A stretch of 49,275 bases of DNA from Acinetobacter silvestris (GTDB taxonomy: Bacteria > Pseudomonadota > Gammaproteobacteria > Pseudomonadales > Moraxellaceae). Shown here piece by piece: positions 39,703 through 48,829 of this stretch. Made by a program: the position numbers and the translations under genes. The stretch covers positions 1-49,275 of the forward strand of contig NZ_NEGB01000012.1 in assembly GCF_002135235.1 (NCBI RefSeq). The letters are read 5' to 3'. Position 1 is the first letter of the stretch. Each line of letters begins with the position of its first letter. Below the pieces are notes generated by a model. The model was given only the letters and a program-made list of their open reading frames with translations, was not told where the DNA came from and did not search any database.

Positions 39703-40662
39703 TTAAGACTGTAATTCTTGCTTTTTGTTATAACGAATCGATAACCATGCGGTAATGGCTAACGTCACAATAATAAAGCCAAGAGAAATCCAAATCGGCA
39801 TATGGAATACATCAAGCATCAACATTTTAGCACCAATGAATACCAAGATAATGCCTAGACCATACGGTAGATAATGCATCTTTGATGCAGCACCTGACAA
39901 TAAGAAGAACATGGCACGTAAACCTAAAATCGCCATTAAGTTTGCAGTTAAAACAATAAAAGGATCACTGGTGACTGCAAATATCGCAGGGATAGAATCC
40001 ACGGCAAAAATTACGTCAGATGCTTCAACTAAGATTAAAACCAAAAATAGTGGCGTTGCCCATAACACACCATTTTGACGAACAAAGAATTTATCCCCTT
40101 CCATCTTTGGTGTAATACGCATGTGTTTACGTAACCATTTTAGAATCGGCATATCTTCAATATTTGGATTTTCTTCCTGTCCTTTTAAAAATTTAAAGCC
40201 GGTATAAACCAGGAATGCACCAAAAATATACAGAACCCATGAAAACTCTTGTACGAACCATGCACCAATAAAGATAAAGATGGTTCTAAGAATAATCGCG
40301 CCAAGTACACCATAAAGTAGAATTTGACGCTGTAATGCCGGTGGAATAGCAAAAGCCGCGAAAATCATTAACCAAACAAAGACATTATCAATCGCCAGTG
40401 ATTTTTCTAATAAATAACCTGCAAAGTATTCCATGACCTTGGTATTTGCGATGGTTATACCCGCGGTTTGCTGTAGGTAAAGCCATAAACCACCGCCAAA
40501 TAAAGCGGCCACTGAAACCCATGCCATACTCCAGTACGCTGCGGTTTTTAGTTTGACCTCTTGACCTTGTTTTTGTCTAAAGCCTAAAAAGTCGATAAGA
40601 AGCATTGCGGCAACTAAACCGAAGAATGCTAAATATAGCCATAAATTGCCAATCGTTTCCAT
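39703..40662 (-). CDS. TerC family integral membrane protein (Alx-like)
   Basis: 319 aa, about nine membrane segments. GGAGG eight bases before ATG 40662 fixes the start. The family motifs are EKSLAIDNVFVW and EASDVIFAVDSIPAIFAVT, whose buried acidic residues are thought to bind metal. Members such as E. coli Alx and B. subtilis YkoY are linked to manganese export or metalation. A yybP-ykoY riboswitch precedes the gene, which strongly supports a Mn2+ role here. No tellurite resistance cluster is present. Confidence 0.93.
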   Translation of the reverse strand: METIGNLWLYLAFFGLVAAMLLIDFLGFRQKQGQEVKLKTAAYWSMAWVSVAALFGGGLWLYLQQTAGITIANTKVMEYFAGYLLEKSLAIDNVFVWLMIFAAFAIPPALQRQILLYGVLGAIILRTIFIFIGAWFVQEFSWVLYIFGAFLVYTGFKFLKGQEENPNIEDMPILKWLRKHMRITPKMEGDKFFVRQNGVLWATPLFLVLILVEASDVIFAVDSIPAIFAVTSDPFIVLTANLMAILGLRAMFFLLSGAASKMHYLPYGLGIILVFIGAKMLMLDVFHMPIWISLGFIIVTLAITAWLSIRYNKKQELQS

Positions 40663-40691
40663 GTGGATCCTCCACATCTGACAATCGGGCA

Positions 40692-40893
40692 TAAAAAAAC
40701 CTTGACCCGTTGTCAGATGAAATAAAACATCTGTAACAACATGATCAAGGTCTTGCCTACATCTGAATACCAATATTTGGTAATTTTAGATGCTCAGATA
40801 CCGACTTTTTGCAAAGTGTAATGACGATATTCTGACACGTCAGTCATTTAAAAATATCAAATGACTGACGTTTGGAGGAGGCTACTCCCCTTG
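40692..40893 (-). promoter_or_regulatory. yybP-ykoY (Mn2+) riboswitch with terminator platform
   Basis: On the minus strand the leader contains CAAGGGGAGTAGCC, the conserved L1 core of this class, and ATCGTCATTAC, the matching L3 region. CAAGG (40893-40889) can pair with CCTTG (40750-40746) to close P1. The same CCTTGATC is the 5' arm of a long intrinsic terminator (40751-40699) whose 3' arm GGTCAAGG is followed by T7. P1 and terminator are mutually exclusive, so Mn2+ binding should turn the TerC gene on. Confidence 0.9.
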
Positions 40894-40979
40894 TTCAACT
40901 TAATTTAGTTTTGGATTAAATCCAAATATGGCTGAAGAATCGCATATTTATTGGCATTGTGCAAATTTTATCTACATTT

Positions 40980-42179
40980 TTATGCTTTGATAAAGTCTTT
41001 GCGTTGTACCAATACGAAAGCCAAAATTGTTCCAATCACGGCAACTAAACCACCGATAATTCCAATATGACTTAAACCATAATGTCCTGTAACCCATCCA
41101 CCTAATAATGCCCCACCGCCAATACCGACATTATATAAGCCTGAATATATGGCCATAGCCACATCCGTTGCATCTGAGGCTAGGTTTAGTGTTTTGGTTT
41201 GCAGAGCTAAACTAAAACAGATAATTGCCATACCCCAGAACAAACTTAAGCTGCTGAAGCTGCTGAAGCTGATTAAGTCTTGAGAAAGTGGTAGTAATAA
41301 CAACATCGAAGTTGCTAATAAGCCACAACTTAAAGGAATCGCAAGTTTAGGATATTTACTCCCAAATTTTCCAAATAAATACGAACCAATGAAACCTGCT
41401 CCGCCATAAATCAGCAATAAAGTTGTGGTTTGTGAGGAACTGAAATGAGCCATTGTTAACGCAAAAGGTTCAATATAGCTATAAGCAGTAAATTGTGCGG
41501 TGATGATGATCATGGTGAGTGCAAATACGATCATCAAGCTTGGGCGTTTAAAGAAGATTTTAATACTACCCAATGAGCCTGAATTGACACTCGGTAATAA
41601 CGGTAATGTTTTGGCCAGTGTGATACAGATGACTGTTGCACAAATCGCAATCAGTGCAAAAGTATTGCGCCATCCATAAGCTTCACCAATCATGCGACCA
41701 AATGGAATTCCCAAGACCATTGCTAGGGCTGTTCCTGTTGCAAGTAATCCTAAGGCTTGAAACTCTTTGCCTTTTGGTGCGACACGAACTGCCAATGAAG
41801 CGGTAATAGACCAAAATAAAGCATGTGCAAAGGCAATCCCGATTCGGCTGGCAAGTAAGATTTCAAAACTCCAAGCAAAATAAGACAGCACATGACTGAT
41901 GATAAAAACTAAGAATAACGCCACCAATAAAAAGCGCCGTTCAATGTTTTTAGTCAGGAGCATCATGGGTAATGATACAGGGGCTACCACCCAAGCATAG
42001 ATTGTGATCATGATGCCAACATCAGTTGCAGGCATGCTAAAGCTTTGACCGATATCACTGAGTAAAGCCACGGGAATAAATTCCGTGGTATTAAAAATAA
42101 AAGCCGAAAATGCCAAAGTAATCACACTGATCCATTGGCGAGTTGGATGGGTAGAGGTTTTGGAAGATTTAGATGACAT
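40980..42179 (-). CDS. MFS transporter, SotB-like sugar/amino-acid efflux type
   Basis: 399 aa, twelve hydrophobic segments. The N-terminal [21 protein letters not shown] in TM1 and [10 protein letters not shown] in TM2 are hallmarks of the SotB/YdeA and AraJ-related DHA1 group. [10 protein letters not shown] ends motif C ([15 protein letters not shown]). It lies upstream of the riboswitch-TerC unit on the same strand. I see no terminator in the 86 bp between. Substrate unknown. Confidence 0.85.
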   Translation of the reverse strand: MSSKSSKTSTHPTRQWISVITLAFSAFIFNTTEFIPVALLSDIGQSFSMPATDVGIMITIYAWVVAPVSLPMMLLTKNIERRFLLVALFLVFIISHVLSYFAWSFEILLASRIGIAFAHALFWSITASLAVRVAPKGKEFQALGLLATGTALAMVLGIPFGRMIGEAYGWRNTFALIAICATVICITLAKTLPLLPSVNSGSLGSIKIFFKRPSLMIVFALTMIIITAQFTAYSYIEPFALTMAHFSSSQTTTLLLIYGGAGFIGSYLFGKFGSKYPKLAIPLSCGLLATSMLLLLPLSQDLISFSSFSSLSLFWGMAIICFSLALQTKTLNLASDATDVAMAIYSGLYNVGIGGGALLGGWVTGHYGLSHIGIIGGLVAVIGTILAFVLVQRKDFIKA

Positions 42180-42448
42180 AGTCAGTAATTTAGAAAAATA
42201 TTTTTAAATTTTAAGCGCAAAGTTGCGTGATGTTAAGTTTTTATCTTTTGTGAATACGAGTAGTGACTTTAAGATATGAATTACAAGGTTCTGTTTTAAG
42301 GTTGTCCGTTTAAAGATATATTTGAGCTTTATGATTCGAGTTTTTAGGATATTAACCAGTTGATTCAAACGCATCTATTTATGACTTTTGAAATCTGAGA
42401 GTGAGTTTGATACAGTGCAAGTTATTAAAAAATTAAAAAGAGATGAAA

Positions 42449-42733
42449 ATGCAATTTCAACATACAGATAATAAGCAACAAGGTGAATTCTTTTTAGATG
42501 ATGCTCAAGGCCAGCGTATTGCTGAAATTAGCTATGTGTGGCGGGCGGATGACCAAATTATTGCGGATCATACGTGGGTAGACGATTCTTTACGTGGACA
42601 AGGTGTTGCACGTCAATTATTAGATGTTTTAGTAGTGTTTGCACGTGAACATAATTTAAAAATTATTCCGACTTGTTCTTATGTTGATGTCATGTTTAAG
42701 CGTGATCAGAGTTTGGCAGATGTTGCAGCTTGA
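42449..42733 (+). CDS. Small GNAT family N-acetyltransferase (YjdJ/NATD1-like)
   Basis: 94 aa from ATG 42449, with GAG about seven bases upstream (ATG 42443 adds two residues). IAEISYVWRADDQIIADHTWVDDSLRGQGVARQLLD has the acetyl-CoA-binding (R/Q)-G-x-G/A motif as LRGQGVA, and LKIIPTCSYVDVMFKRD closes the domain. This is the compact Gcn5-related fold of the DUF1674/NATD1-type proteins. The substrate is unknown. It is convergent with mpl. Confidence 0.85.
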   Translation: MQFQHTDNKQQGEFFLDDAQGQRIAEISYVWRADDQIIADHTWVDDSLRGQGVARQLLDVLVVFAREHNLKIIPTCSYVDVMFKRDQSLADVAA

Positions 42734-42769
42734 TTTTGTATAATTTTAAAAAGCTGAACTGAAATCCTA

Positions 42770-42793
42770 AAAAGCCCACAGTCGTGGGCTTTT
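42770..42793. terminator. Bidirectional terminator
   Basis: AAAAGCCCAC (42770-42779), loop AGTC, GTGGGCTTTT (42784-42793), between the convergent GNAT and mpl genes. Confidence 0.9.
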
Positions 42794-42809
42794 GCATTTT
42801 AAAAATAAA

Positions 42810-44177
42810 TTATTTTGTTTTTAAAGCAGCAATTAATTTTTGGTGTAAACCACCAAAGCCACCATTCGACATAATCACCACAGCATCGCCCTCACCTGCT
42901 TCATTGACCACCGTTTGAATAATATCGTCCAGTGAGCGAGCAACCACGGCTTTATTGGGTGCAGCTTCAATTACCGGTTGTAAATCCCAGTCCAGACCTT
43001 CAGGTTGATACCAAATTACTTCATCGGCTAAACGCGCCGAATGGGCTAAACCGTCTTTATGACTGCCCATCCGCATGGTGTTTGAGCGAGGTTCAATAAT
43101 CGCCCATAGCTTACGTTCAGCAAGGCGTTTACGCGCGCCGTCTAAAGTGGTTTCAATGGCTGTCGGATGATGGGCAAAATCGTCATACACTTCAATGCCA
43201 CGCACTGTGCCCAATAATTCCATACGGCGTTTTACACCGCCAAAATTCGATAAGGCTTCACAAGCAGTTTCAATCGAAACACCGACATGCTCAGCAGCGG
43301 CAATGGTCGCCAAAGCATTGGCAACGCTGTGCTGCCCTGTCATATTCCATGTAACGATGCCTTTGACAACACCATTTTCTAGCACTTTAAAATGTGAACC
43401 ATCCGCAGAGAGTTGTTCCGCAGAAAGTGCCGCTTGAGCATTGGCTTCTAAACTGGTTCGAACCACAGGCGTCCAACAGCCCATTTCCAAAACTTCATCA
43501 ATATTGCTTTCAGTAATCGGGGCAATAATGCGACCTTCACTTGGAATAGTACGGACTAAATGATGGAATTGTTTTTGAATGGCAGCCAAGTCATCAAAAA
43601 TGTCGGCATGGTCAAATTCAAGGTTATTTAAAATTGCCGTTTTAGGATGGTAATGTACAAACTTAGAGCGTTTGTCGAAGAATGCAGAATCGTATTCATC
43701 TGCTTCGACACAGAAATATTTACCACCACCCAAACGTGCACTTTCGCTAAAACCTAAAGGAACACCACCAATCAAGAATCCCGGATTTAAACCGGCTTGA
43801 TCCAGTACCCAAGCCAGCATAGTCGTGGTTGTGGTTTTACCGTGAGTTCCTGAAACCCCGAGAACGTGTTTGCCTTGTAGAACGTGATCGGCAAGGAATT
43901 GAGGGCCTGAAATATACGGTAAACCTTCATTGAGCATATATTCAATCGCATCAATGCCGCGTTTCATCGCATTGCCAACAATCACCAAATCAGGATGGGG
44001 TTGTAAATGGCTGCGGTCATAGCCTTGCATTAACGTAATGCCTGCATTTTCAAGTTGGGTCGACATCGGTGGATAGACATTCGCATCTGAACCCGTCACT
44101 TTATGACCTAAGTCACGTGCTAATAGCGCCAGTGAACCCATAAATGTGCCACAGATACCCAAAATATGCAGATGCAT
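42810..44177 (-). CDS. mpl: Murein tripeptide ligase Mpl
   Basis: Adds recycled L-Ala-gamma-D-Glu-meso-DAP to UDP-MurNAc. 455 aa from MHLHILGICGTFMGSLALLARDLGH. The Mur ligase P-loop is GVSGTHGKTTTTTMLAWVLD, and the later VEADEYDSAFFDKRSKF, NLEFDHADIFDD and YDDFAHHPTAI blocks fit the Mpl branch rather than MurC. CGGAG eight bases upstream supports this start over one at 44210. It complements anmK in peptidoglycan recycling. The next 230 bp upstream hold no gene. Confidence 0.95.
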   Translation of the reverse strand: MHLHILGICGTFMGSLALLARDLGHKVTGSDANVYPPMSTQLENAGITLMQGYDRSHLQPHPDLVIVGNAMKRGIDAIEYMLNEGLPYISGPQFLADHVLQGKHVLGVSGTHGKTTTTTMLAWVLDQAGLNPGFLIGGVPLGFSESARLGGGKYFCVEADEYDSAFFDKRSKFVHYHPKTAILNNLEFDHADIFDDLAAIQKQFHHLVRTIPSEGRIIAPITESNIDEVLEMGCWTPVVRTSLEANAQAALSAEQLSADGSHFKVLENGVVKGIVTWNMTGQHSVANALATIAAAEHVGVSIETACEALSNFGGVKRRMELLGTVRGIEVYDDFAHHPTAIETTLDGARKRLAERKLWAIIEPRSNTMRMGSHKDGLAHSARLADEVIWYQPEGLDWDLQPVIEAAPNKAVVARSLDDIIQTVVNEAGEGDAVVIMSNGGFGGLHQKLIAALKTK

Positions 44178-44431
44178 ACACTTAACTCCGCTGTGTTTTA
44201 GACACATCACTTTTTTATTGTGCTGTTGTCGTAATTAATTTGATTTGAAAGCAACGATAGCAAGGGTTTCACTGAAAAGATAGTTTTTCTTGTATCTATT
44301 CATGGGATTGTAGGATGTGTTTTATCGTGTGGTTCGCTGCATATTGCGGGGAATAAAAATTAGCACTTAAATGACATGATTTTTCACTTAAAAAACGTAA
44401 AATATTTGTGAATGTTCTAGATAAATTCAGC

Positions 44432-44770
44432 ATGTTATTTCCCCTGTTACTTTTAATGGTTTCGAATTGTTTTATGACTTTGGCTTGGTATGGTCATCTG
44501 AAATTTTTACATGATGCACCACTGTGGCAGGCGATTTTATTTGGTTGGCTGATTGCCCTACTCGAATACAGTTTTATGATTCCTGCAACGCGATTGTTGG
44601 CGCAGCAAGGTTGGTCATTGGGTGAGATGAAAATTACGCAGGAAGTGGTGACTTTGCTGGTTTTTGTGCCTTTTATGATTTTTCTATTTAAACAGCCTTT
44701 TAAATTAGATTATCTGTGGGCAGGATTGTGTCTTTTGGGTTGTGTATATTTTGTTTTTAGAAGTCAGTAA
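44432..44770 (+). CDS. DUF486 (DMT-like) small membrane protein
   Basis: 112 aa from ATG 44432 (a GTG at 44408 would add eight residues; neither has a clear ribosome binding site). Four hydrophobic segments: MLFPLLLLMVSNCFMTLAWYG, ILFGWLIALLEYSFMI, VVTLLVFVPFMIFLF and YLWAGLCLLGCVYFVF. MTLAWYGHLKFL and EYSFMIPATRLLAQQGWSLGEMKI are the DUF486 signature. It looks like half of a drug/metabolite transporter and may act as a dimer. Function unknown. Confidence 0.85.
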   Translation: MLFPLLLLMVSNCFMTLAWYGHLKFLHDAPLWQAILFGWLIALLEYSFMIPATRLLAQQGWSLGEMKITQEVVTLLVFVPFMIFLFKQPFKLDYLWAGLCLLGCVYFVFRSQ

Positions 44771-44914
44771 ATAGAACGCATAAAAGAATGAATCTAAAAT
44801 TTTTAGAATTTTGCACAGCCACATTTCATATTGAGAACTTATATATATTGTGTAGGCATTGTCTTACTTTTGACGGATGAGGAATATATTTCCGCAAGGT
44901 AACAAAAATCCTTT

Positions 44915-44969
44915 ATTGAGCTGATGATACTTCCTTGTATCACAGCTCAATGGCGACATTCATGTCGCC
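44915..44969. other. Two adjacent strong hairpins upstream of purE
   Basis: Hairpin 1: ATTGAGCT-GA-TGATAC (44915-44930), loop TTCCTT, GTATCA-C-AGCTCAAT (44937-44951). Hairpin 2 abuts it: GGCGACA, loop TTCA, TGTCGCC (44952-44969). They lie 210 bp before the purE start in a 411-bp gap without other genes (44771-45181). No T run follows, so a terminator is unlikely. They could belong to a structured leader or a small RNA on either strand. Confidence 0.6.
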
Positions 44970-45181
44970 TTTACGCGATGGCATCGTTGGGAATAAAAAT
45001 TTAATACTTTTTTATAATTGATGATGATTTCTTTAAAAAATAGTGAAAATATCGCACTACAATCTCTGTTAAATTTTGGTGAGACGAATTTTCAGTCTAT
45101 AATAGCGAGCTTCTAATTCATTTAAAGCTTGGCTATCGTCAAGATTTATCCTTCCTCACATTCGTTTATGGAATATTTGCA

Positions 45182-45694
45182 ATGAATGCGGCCGCTGAAC
45201 AAGATGCTCCTTTAGTTGGAATTATCATGGGTTCTCAATCGGATTGGGCAACTTTAGAACACACTGCCAATATGCTGAAACAGCTTGGTGTCCCTTTTGA
45301 GGCTGAAGTCGTTTCTGCACATCGTACGCCTGACCGTTTATTTGAATATGCTGAAACAGCACGTGAACGTGGTATTCAGGTGATTATCGCAGGTGCAGGT
45401 GGCGCAGCGCATTTACCAGGTATGTGTGCAGCGAAAACTGATTTACCTGTACTGGGTGTTCCTGTGAAATCGTCTATTTTAAATGGCGTCGATTCATTGC
45501 TTTCTATCGTACAAATGCCTGCGGGTATTGCGGTCGGTACATTGGCGATTGGCCCTGCTGGTGCAACCAATGCGGCAATTATGGCAGCGCAAATTTTAGG
45601 TCTGACACGTCCTGAAATTGCAAAAAATGTTGCCCAGTTCCGTACCGCGCAAACTGAAAAAGTGGCAAGCAAAAATATTCCTGGTCAAATCTAA
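45182..45694 (+). CDS. purE: 5-(carboxyamino)imidazole ribonucleotide mutase PurE
   Basis: Class I PurE converts N5-CAIR to CAIR in purine synthesis. 170 aa; [17 protein letters not shown] is the ribonucleotide site, [15 protein letters not shown] carries the catalytic His, and [31 protein letters not shown] is the core loop. Start ATG 45182 lies at the end of a long AT-rich leader. purK follows after 26 bp, so the two form an operon. Confidence 0.97.
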   Translation: MNAAAEQDAPLVGIIMGSQSDWATLEHTANMLKQLGVPFEAEVVSAHRTPDRLFEYAETARERGIQVIIAGAGGAAHLPGMCAAKTDLPVLGVPVKSSILNGVDSLLSIVQMPAGIAVGTLAIGPAGATNAAIMAAQILGLTRPEIAKNVAQFRTAQTEKVASKNIPGQI

Positions 45695-45720
45695 AGCCAA
45701 GCTTAAATGGGATAAAGATT

Positions 45721-46842
45721 ATGGATAAAACCATCGGTATTTTTGGTGGTGGTCAACTCGGCCGTATGATGGCGCAAGCTGCCTTACCACTGAATATTCA
45801 ATGTACTTTTTTTGAAGCAAGCACAGATTGTCCATCAGCTGTATTGGGTCAAGTGATTTCAAGCAAAGCTGAAAATGGTTTACAGGATTTCATCAACAGT
45901 GCGGATGTATTCAGCTTAGAGTTTGAAAATACCCCACTTACAGATGTAGATGTACTCACTAAACAAAAAGAGTTGCACCCTCCTCGTCAAGCTTTAGCCA
46001 TTGCACAACGCCGTCTTTCAGAAAAAGCATTATTTGATGAATTGGGCATTCCTGTGGCGCCGTATAGAGCGGTTGATTCATTGGAAAGTCTAACTCAAGT
46101 TGTTGCTGAACTGGGTTTGCCAATCGTTTTAAAAACGGTGATGGGGGGTTATGATGGCAAAGGTCAATTTGTTTTGCGTTCTGAAGATCAAATTGAACAA
46201 GCTTGGGCGGAATTGGCTCCAGCAGGTTCATTGATTGCTGAAAGCTTTGTGACGTTCTCTCGTGAAGTGTCGATTATAGCAGTGCGTGGTCAGAACGGTG
46301 ATGTGAAAACTTGGCCATTGGCTGAGAACCATCATCATCATGGTATTTTGTCACACTCGATTGTTCCTGCACCCAACAGTGCTGATTTACAGCCTGTGGC
46401 GCAAGACTACATCACTCGCCTGCTGAATCATTTGAATTATGTGGGTGTGTTGACGCTGGAACTATTTGTGACTGACAAGGGCTTATATGCCAATGAAATG
46501 GCACCTCGTGTCCATAACTCAGGTCACTGGTCAATTGAAGGTGCGATCTGCTCTCAATTTGAAAACCATATACGTGCGGTTGCTGGTCTGCCCCTTGGTT
46601 CAACGGATGTGGTTCGCCCAACGGTGATGGTCAACATCATTGGTAAGCATCCAAAGTCTGAAGATGTATTGGCGCTCAATGGCGCACATTTACACCTGTA
46701 TAATAAGACTGAACGTGAAGGTCGTAAGATTGGTCACATCACCTTAATGCCAAATGACAGTGCTGAATTGACTACTTTATGTCGCCAATTGGCGAAAATT
46801 TTGCCAGAGCCATTGGCACTGACTCAAGATATGAACATTTAA
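45721..46842 (+). CDS. purK: N5-carboxyaminoimidazole ribonucleotide synthase PurK
   Basis: ATP-grasp enzyme that carboxylates AIR to N5-CAIR, feeding PurE. 373 aa: GIFGGGQLGRMMAQAA N-terminal fold, PIVLKTVMGGYDGKGQFV in the ATP-grasp domain, ESFVTFSREVSIIAVRG, and NEMAPRVHNSGHWSIEG at the active site. It is second in the purEK operon, followed by a terminator. Confidence 0.97.
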   Translation: MDKTIGIFGGGQLGRMMAQAALPLNIQCTFFEASTDCPSAVLGQVISSKAENGLQDFINSADVFSLEFENTPLTDVDVLTKQKELHPPRQALAIAQRRLSEKALFDELGIPVAPYRAVDSLESLTQVVAELGLPIVLKTVMGGYDGKGQFVLRSEDQIEQAWAELAPAGSLIAESFVTFSREVSIIAVRGQNGDVKTWPLAENHHHHGILSHSIVPAPNSADLQPVAQDYITRLLNHLNYVGVLTLELFVTDKGLYANEMAPRVHNSGHWSIEGAICSQFENHIRAVAGLPLGSTDVVRPTVMVNIIGKHPKSEDVLALNGAHLHLYNKTEREGRKIGHITLMPNDSAELTTLCRQLAKILPEPLALTQDMNI

Positions 46843-46857
46843 TCCTCCGATTGAATG

Positions 46858-46889
46858 GAAAAAAAGCGGTCATGCCAATGACCGCTTTT
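46858..46889 (+). terminator. Rho-independent terminator of purEK
   Basis: AAAAAAGCGGTCAT, loop GCCA, ATGACCGCTTTTTT. It starts about 16 bp after the purK stop. Confidence 0.93.
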
Positions 46890-47066
46890 TTTATGCCTGA
46901 AGTTCGGGCATGATTGCGCCTCTTTTGAACTAGCGCCGTGTTTATTGGAACAAAATAAAAATAACAGCCTGCCATTGATACAATAGTTCAGCAATATTCT
47001 GCATAAAAAACCAACATATAAACAATATACGGTATTTAAGTTTTACTGTGGTAGAACAGCGCAAAC

Positions 47067-47378
47067 TTTTTAAATTCAAAAGATAAAAATGAATTTAAAA
47101 TGCTCTGAATTTAAATTCAAAAAATATGAATTCAAAGTGATATTTGCAGTATGACTTTAAAGTTTTATTTGTGTAAAAACTTATAAATTATAAATAAATC
47201 AACTTATCCACAATGTGTTTGAATTTAAAAATTATGTTTTAAATTTAAATGTGCAAATTTGAATTTATATTTTGGCTGATTTTGAATTTAAAATTTTAAA
47301 AAGTGGGTTTTATGGATAACTTTTTAAATTCAAAGTGGTAAATATGAATTTAAAATAAAAGAATGAATTTAAATTTAC
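47067..47378. repeat. Iteron-like array of TTTGAATTTAAA 12-mers with DnaA boxes
   Basis: About eleven copies or near copies of TTTGAATTTAAA (either orientation) are centred near 47075, 47094, 47113, 47131, 47224, 47244, 47264, 47287, 47329, 47349 and 47368. Most steps are 19-23 bp (one is 42), about two helical turns. The cluster also holds a perfect DnaA box, TTATCCACA (47204-47212), and TATGGATAA (47311-47319), the variant also present at 26318-26326. The rest of the gap 46890-47448 shows no gene. Confidence 0.8.
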
Positions 47379-47448
47379 GATTTGATTCAGAAGTTATGGA
47401 TTGATGATGGTATGGTAAAAACATAATTCAAATACTATTAGGGATACT

Positions 47449-48732
47449 ATGCGTCGCTTAGCTTTCATTTTAGCTTCAGTTTTTTTAGCCATGACTCAAG
47501 CCAAGGCTGAGTTGATTATTAATGGTCAAAGTCTTTCTTCTTCGCCATCTAGTTTTAATATAGCATCTGCATCACAAAATAGTTTTCAGCAATGTCTTGC
47601 GAATTTACGTGCCCAAGCGATGAGTTCAGGTGTAACGGGCTCGACCTATGATCGTTATACGCAAAATTTAACCCCTGATTATTCAGTGATTGAAAAACTG
47701 AACTATCAACCTGAATTTTCTACCCCGATTTGGGACTATTTATCAGGTTTAGTCGATGAAGAGCGCGTGCAAAAAGGTCGTCAAATGTTGCTACAACATC
47801 GTGATGTACTTAATCGTGTGCAAGCTGCTTATGGTGTTCCTGCAGAAACTGTAGTTGCGGTTTGGGGCGTAGAAAGTAATTTCGGTGATATTTCAGGAAA
47901 ATATCCTTTATTACAGGCTTTAGGAACACTGAGTTGTGAAGGTCGTCGTCAAAGTTTTTTCCGCGGTGAGTTTTTTACCACCATGCGAATTTTACAGCGG
48001 GGTGATTTAACTGAGCAGCAAATGAAAGGCTCATGGGCGGGTGCATTTGGTCATACTCAATTTATGCCTTCAACCTATGAAGAGTTAGCGGTTGATTTTG
48101 ATGGTGATGGTCGTCGTGATTTGGTTTCGAGTACCGCTGATGCCTTGGCTTCTACAGCCAACTTTTTGAAAAAACGTGGTTGGCAGACAGGTATGCCTTG
48201 GGGCTTTGAAGTGAAGGTTCCAGAAGGTATGTCTATAAGTGGTGAAAGCCGTCGTAATAAAAAATCACTGGATAGTTGGGTTAATCGTGGGCTGACCCGC
48301 GCTGATGGCTCAGCGATTATTCAAGGTAATCTTTCAGAAAGTAGTCAGGCTGGTTTAATGTCACCCGCAGGAGCAAATGGTCCATTATTTCTCGTCTTTA
48401 AAAACTTTGATGCTATATATAGTTATAACGCAGCAGAAAGTTACGCGCTTGCGATTGCACATCTATCCGATCGATTACAAGGTAACGGAGCTTTTGTTCA
48501 GGCTTGGCCAACGGATGATGCTGGAACTTCTCGAGCGGAACGTCGCGAAATTCAAAACTTTTTGTTAAAACGAGGTTATGACATTGGTGATGCTGATGGT
48601 CTGATAGGTGATAAAACTCGTCAAGCGATTCGCCAAGAACAAATAAAATTAGGTTTAAGTCCAACGGGACGGGCGGGACAGCAAATTTTACGTACCTTTC
48701 GGGATGCAAATGCAAAGAAAATATTGCAATAG
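47449..48732 (+). CDS. MltB-like lytic murein transglycosylase with peptidoglycan-binding domain
   Basis: 427 aa with signal peptide cleaved after AKA, no lipobox, so periplasmic and soluble. The catalytic Glu142 lies in VVAVWGVESNFG. QALGTLSCEGRRQSFFRGEF, GSWAGAFGHTQFMPSTY and VDFDGDGRRDLV are the SLT-family 3 (MltB) blocks. Residues about 365-420 (IQNFLLKRGYDIGDADGLIGDKT...) form a PG_binding_1 domain. It cleaves glycan strands to anhydro-MurNAc products, the substrate pathway for anmK and mpl. The upstream region is the iteron-like array. Confidence 0.94.
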   Translation: MRRLAFILASVFLAMTQAKAELIINGQSLSSSPSSFNIASASQNSFQQCLANLRAQAMSSGVTGSTYDRYTQNLTPDYSVIEKLNYQPEFSTPIWDYLSGLVDEERVQKGRQMLLQHRDVLNRVQAAYGVPAETVVAVWGVESNFGDISGKYPLLQALGTLSCEGRRQSFFRGEFFTTMRILQRGDLTEQQMKGSWAGAFGHTQFMPSTYEELAVDFDGDGRRDLVSSTADALASTANFLKKRGWQTGMPWGFEVKVPEGMSISGESRRNKKSLDSWVNRGLTRADGSAIIQGNLSESSQAGLMSPAGANGPLFLVFKNFDAIYSYNAAESYALAIAHLSDRLQGNGAFVQAWPTDDAGTSRAERREIQNFLLKRGYDIGDADGLIGDKTRQAIRQEQIKLGLSPTGRAGQQILRTFRDANAKKILQ

Positions 48733-48748
48733 TCTTTGCTAGCATTTT

Positions 48749-48774
48749 AAAAGTCTGCTTCGGTAGGCTTTTTT
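48749..48774 (+). terminator. Rho-independent terminator of the transglycosylase gene
   Basis: AAAAGTCTGC, loop TTCG, GTAGGCTTTT pair with two G-U wobbles, followed by T's, 17 bp after the stop. Confidence 0.85.
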
Positions 48775-48829
48775 GTATTTAAGGTATAAAAATTTGGATT
48801 GAAATGGATAGTAATATTTTCATTTGAGC

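Noticed and set aside
39703..40662. Tellurite resistance determinant
   Set aside because: The protein is TerC-family by name only. There is no ter operon, and the manganese riboswitch points to metal handling.
47067..47378. CRISPR array
   Set aside because: The repeats are 12 bp, AT-only and partly palindromic, with about 8-bp spacing and no cas genes.
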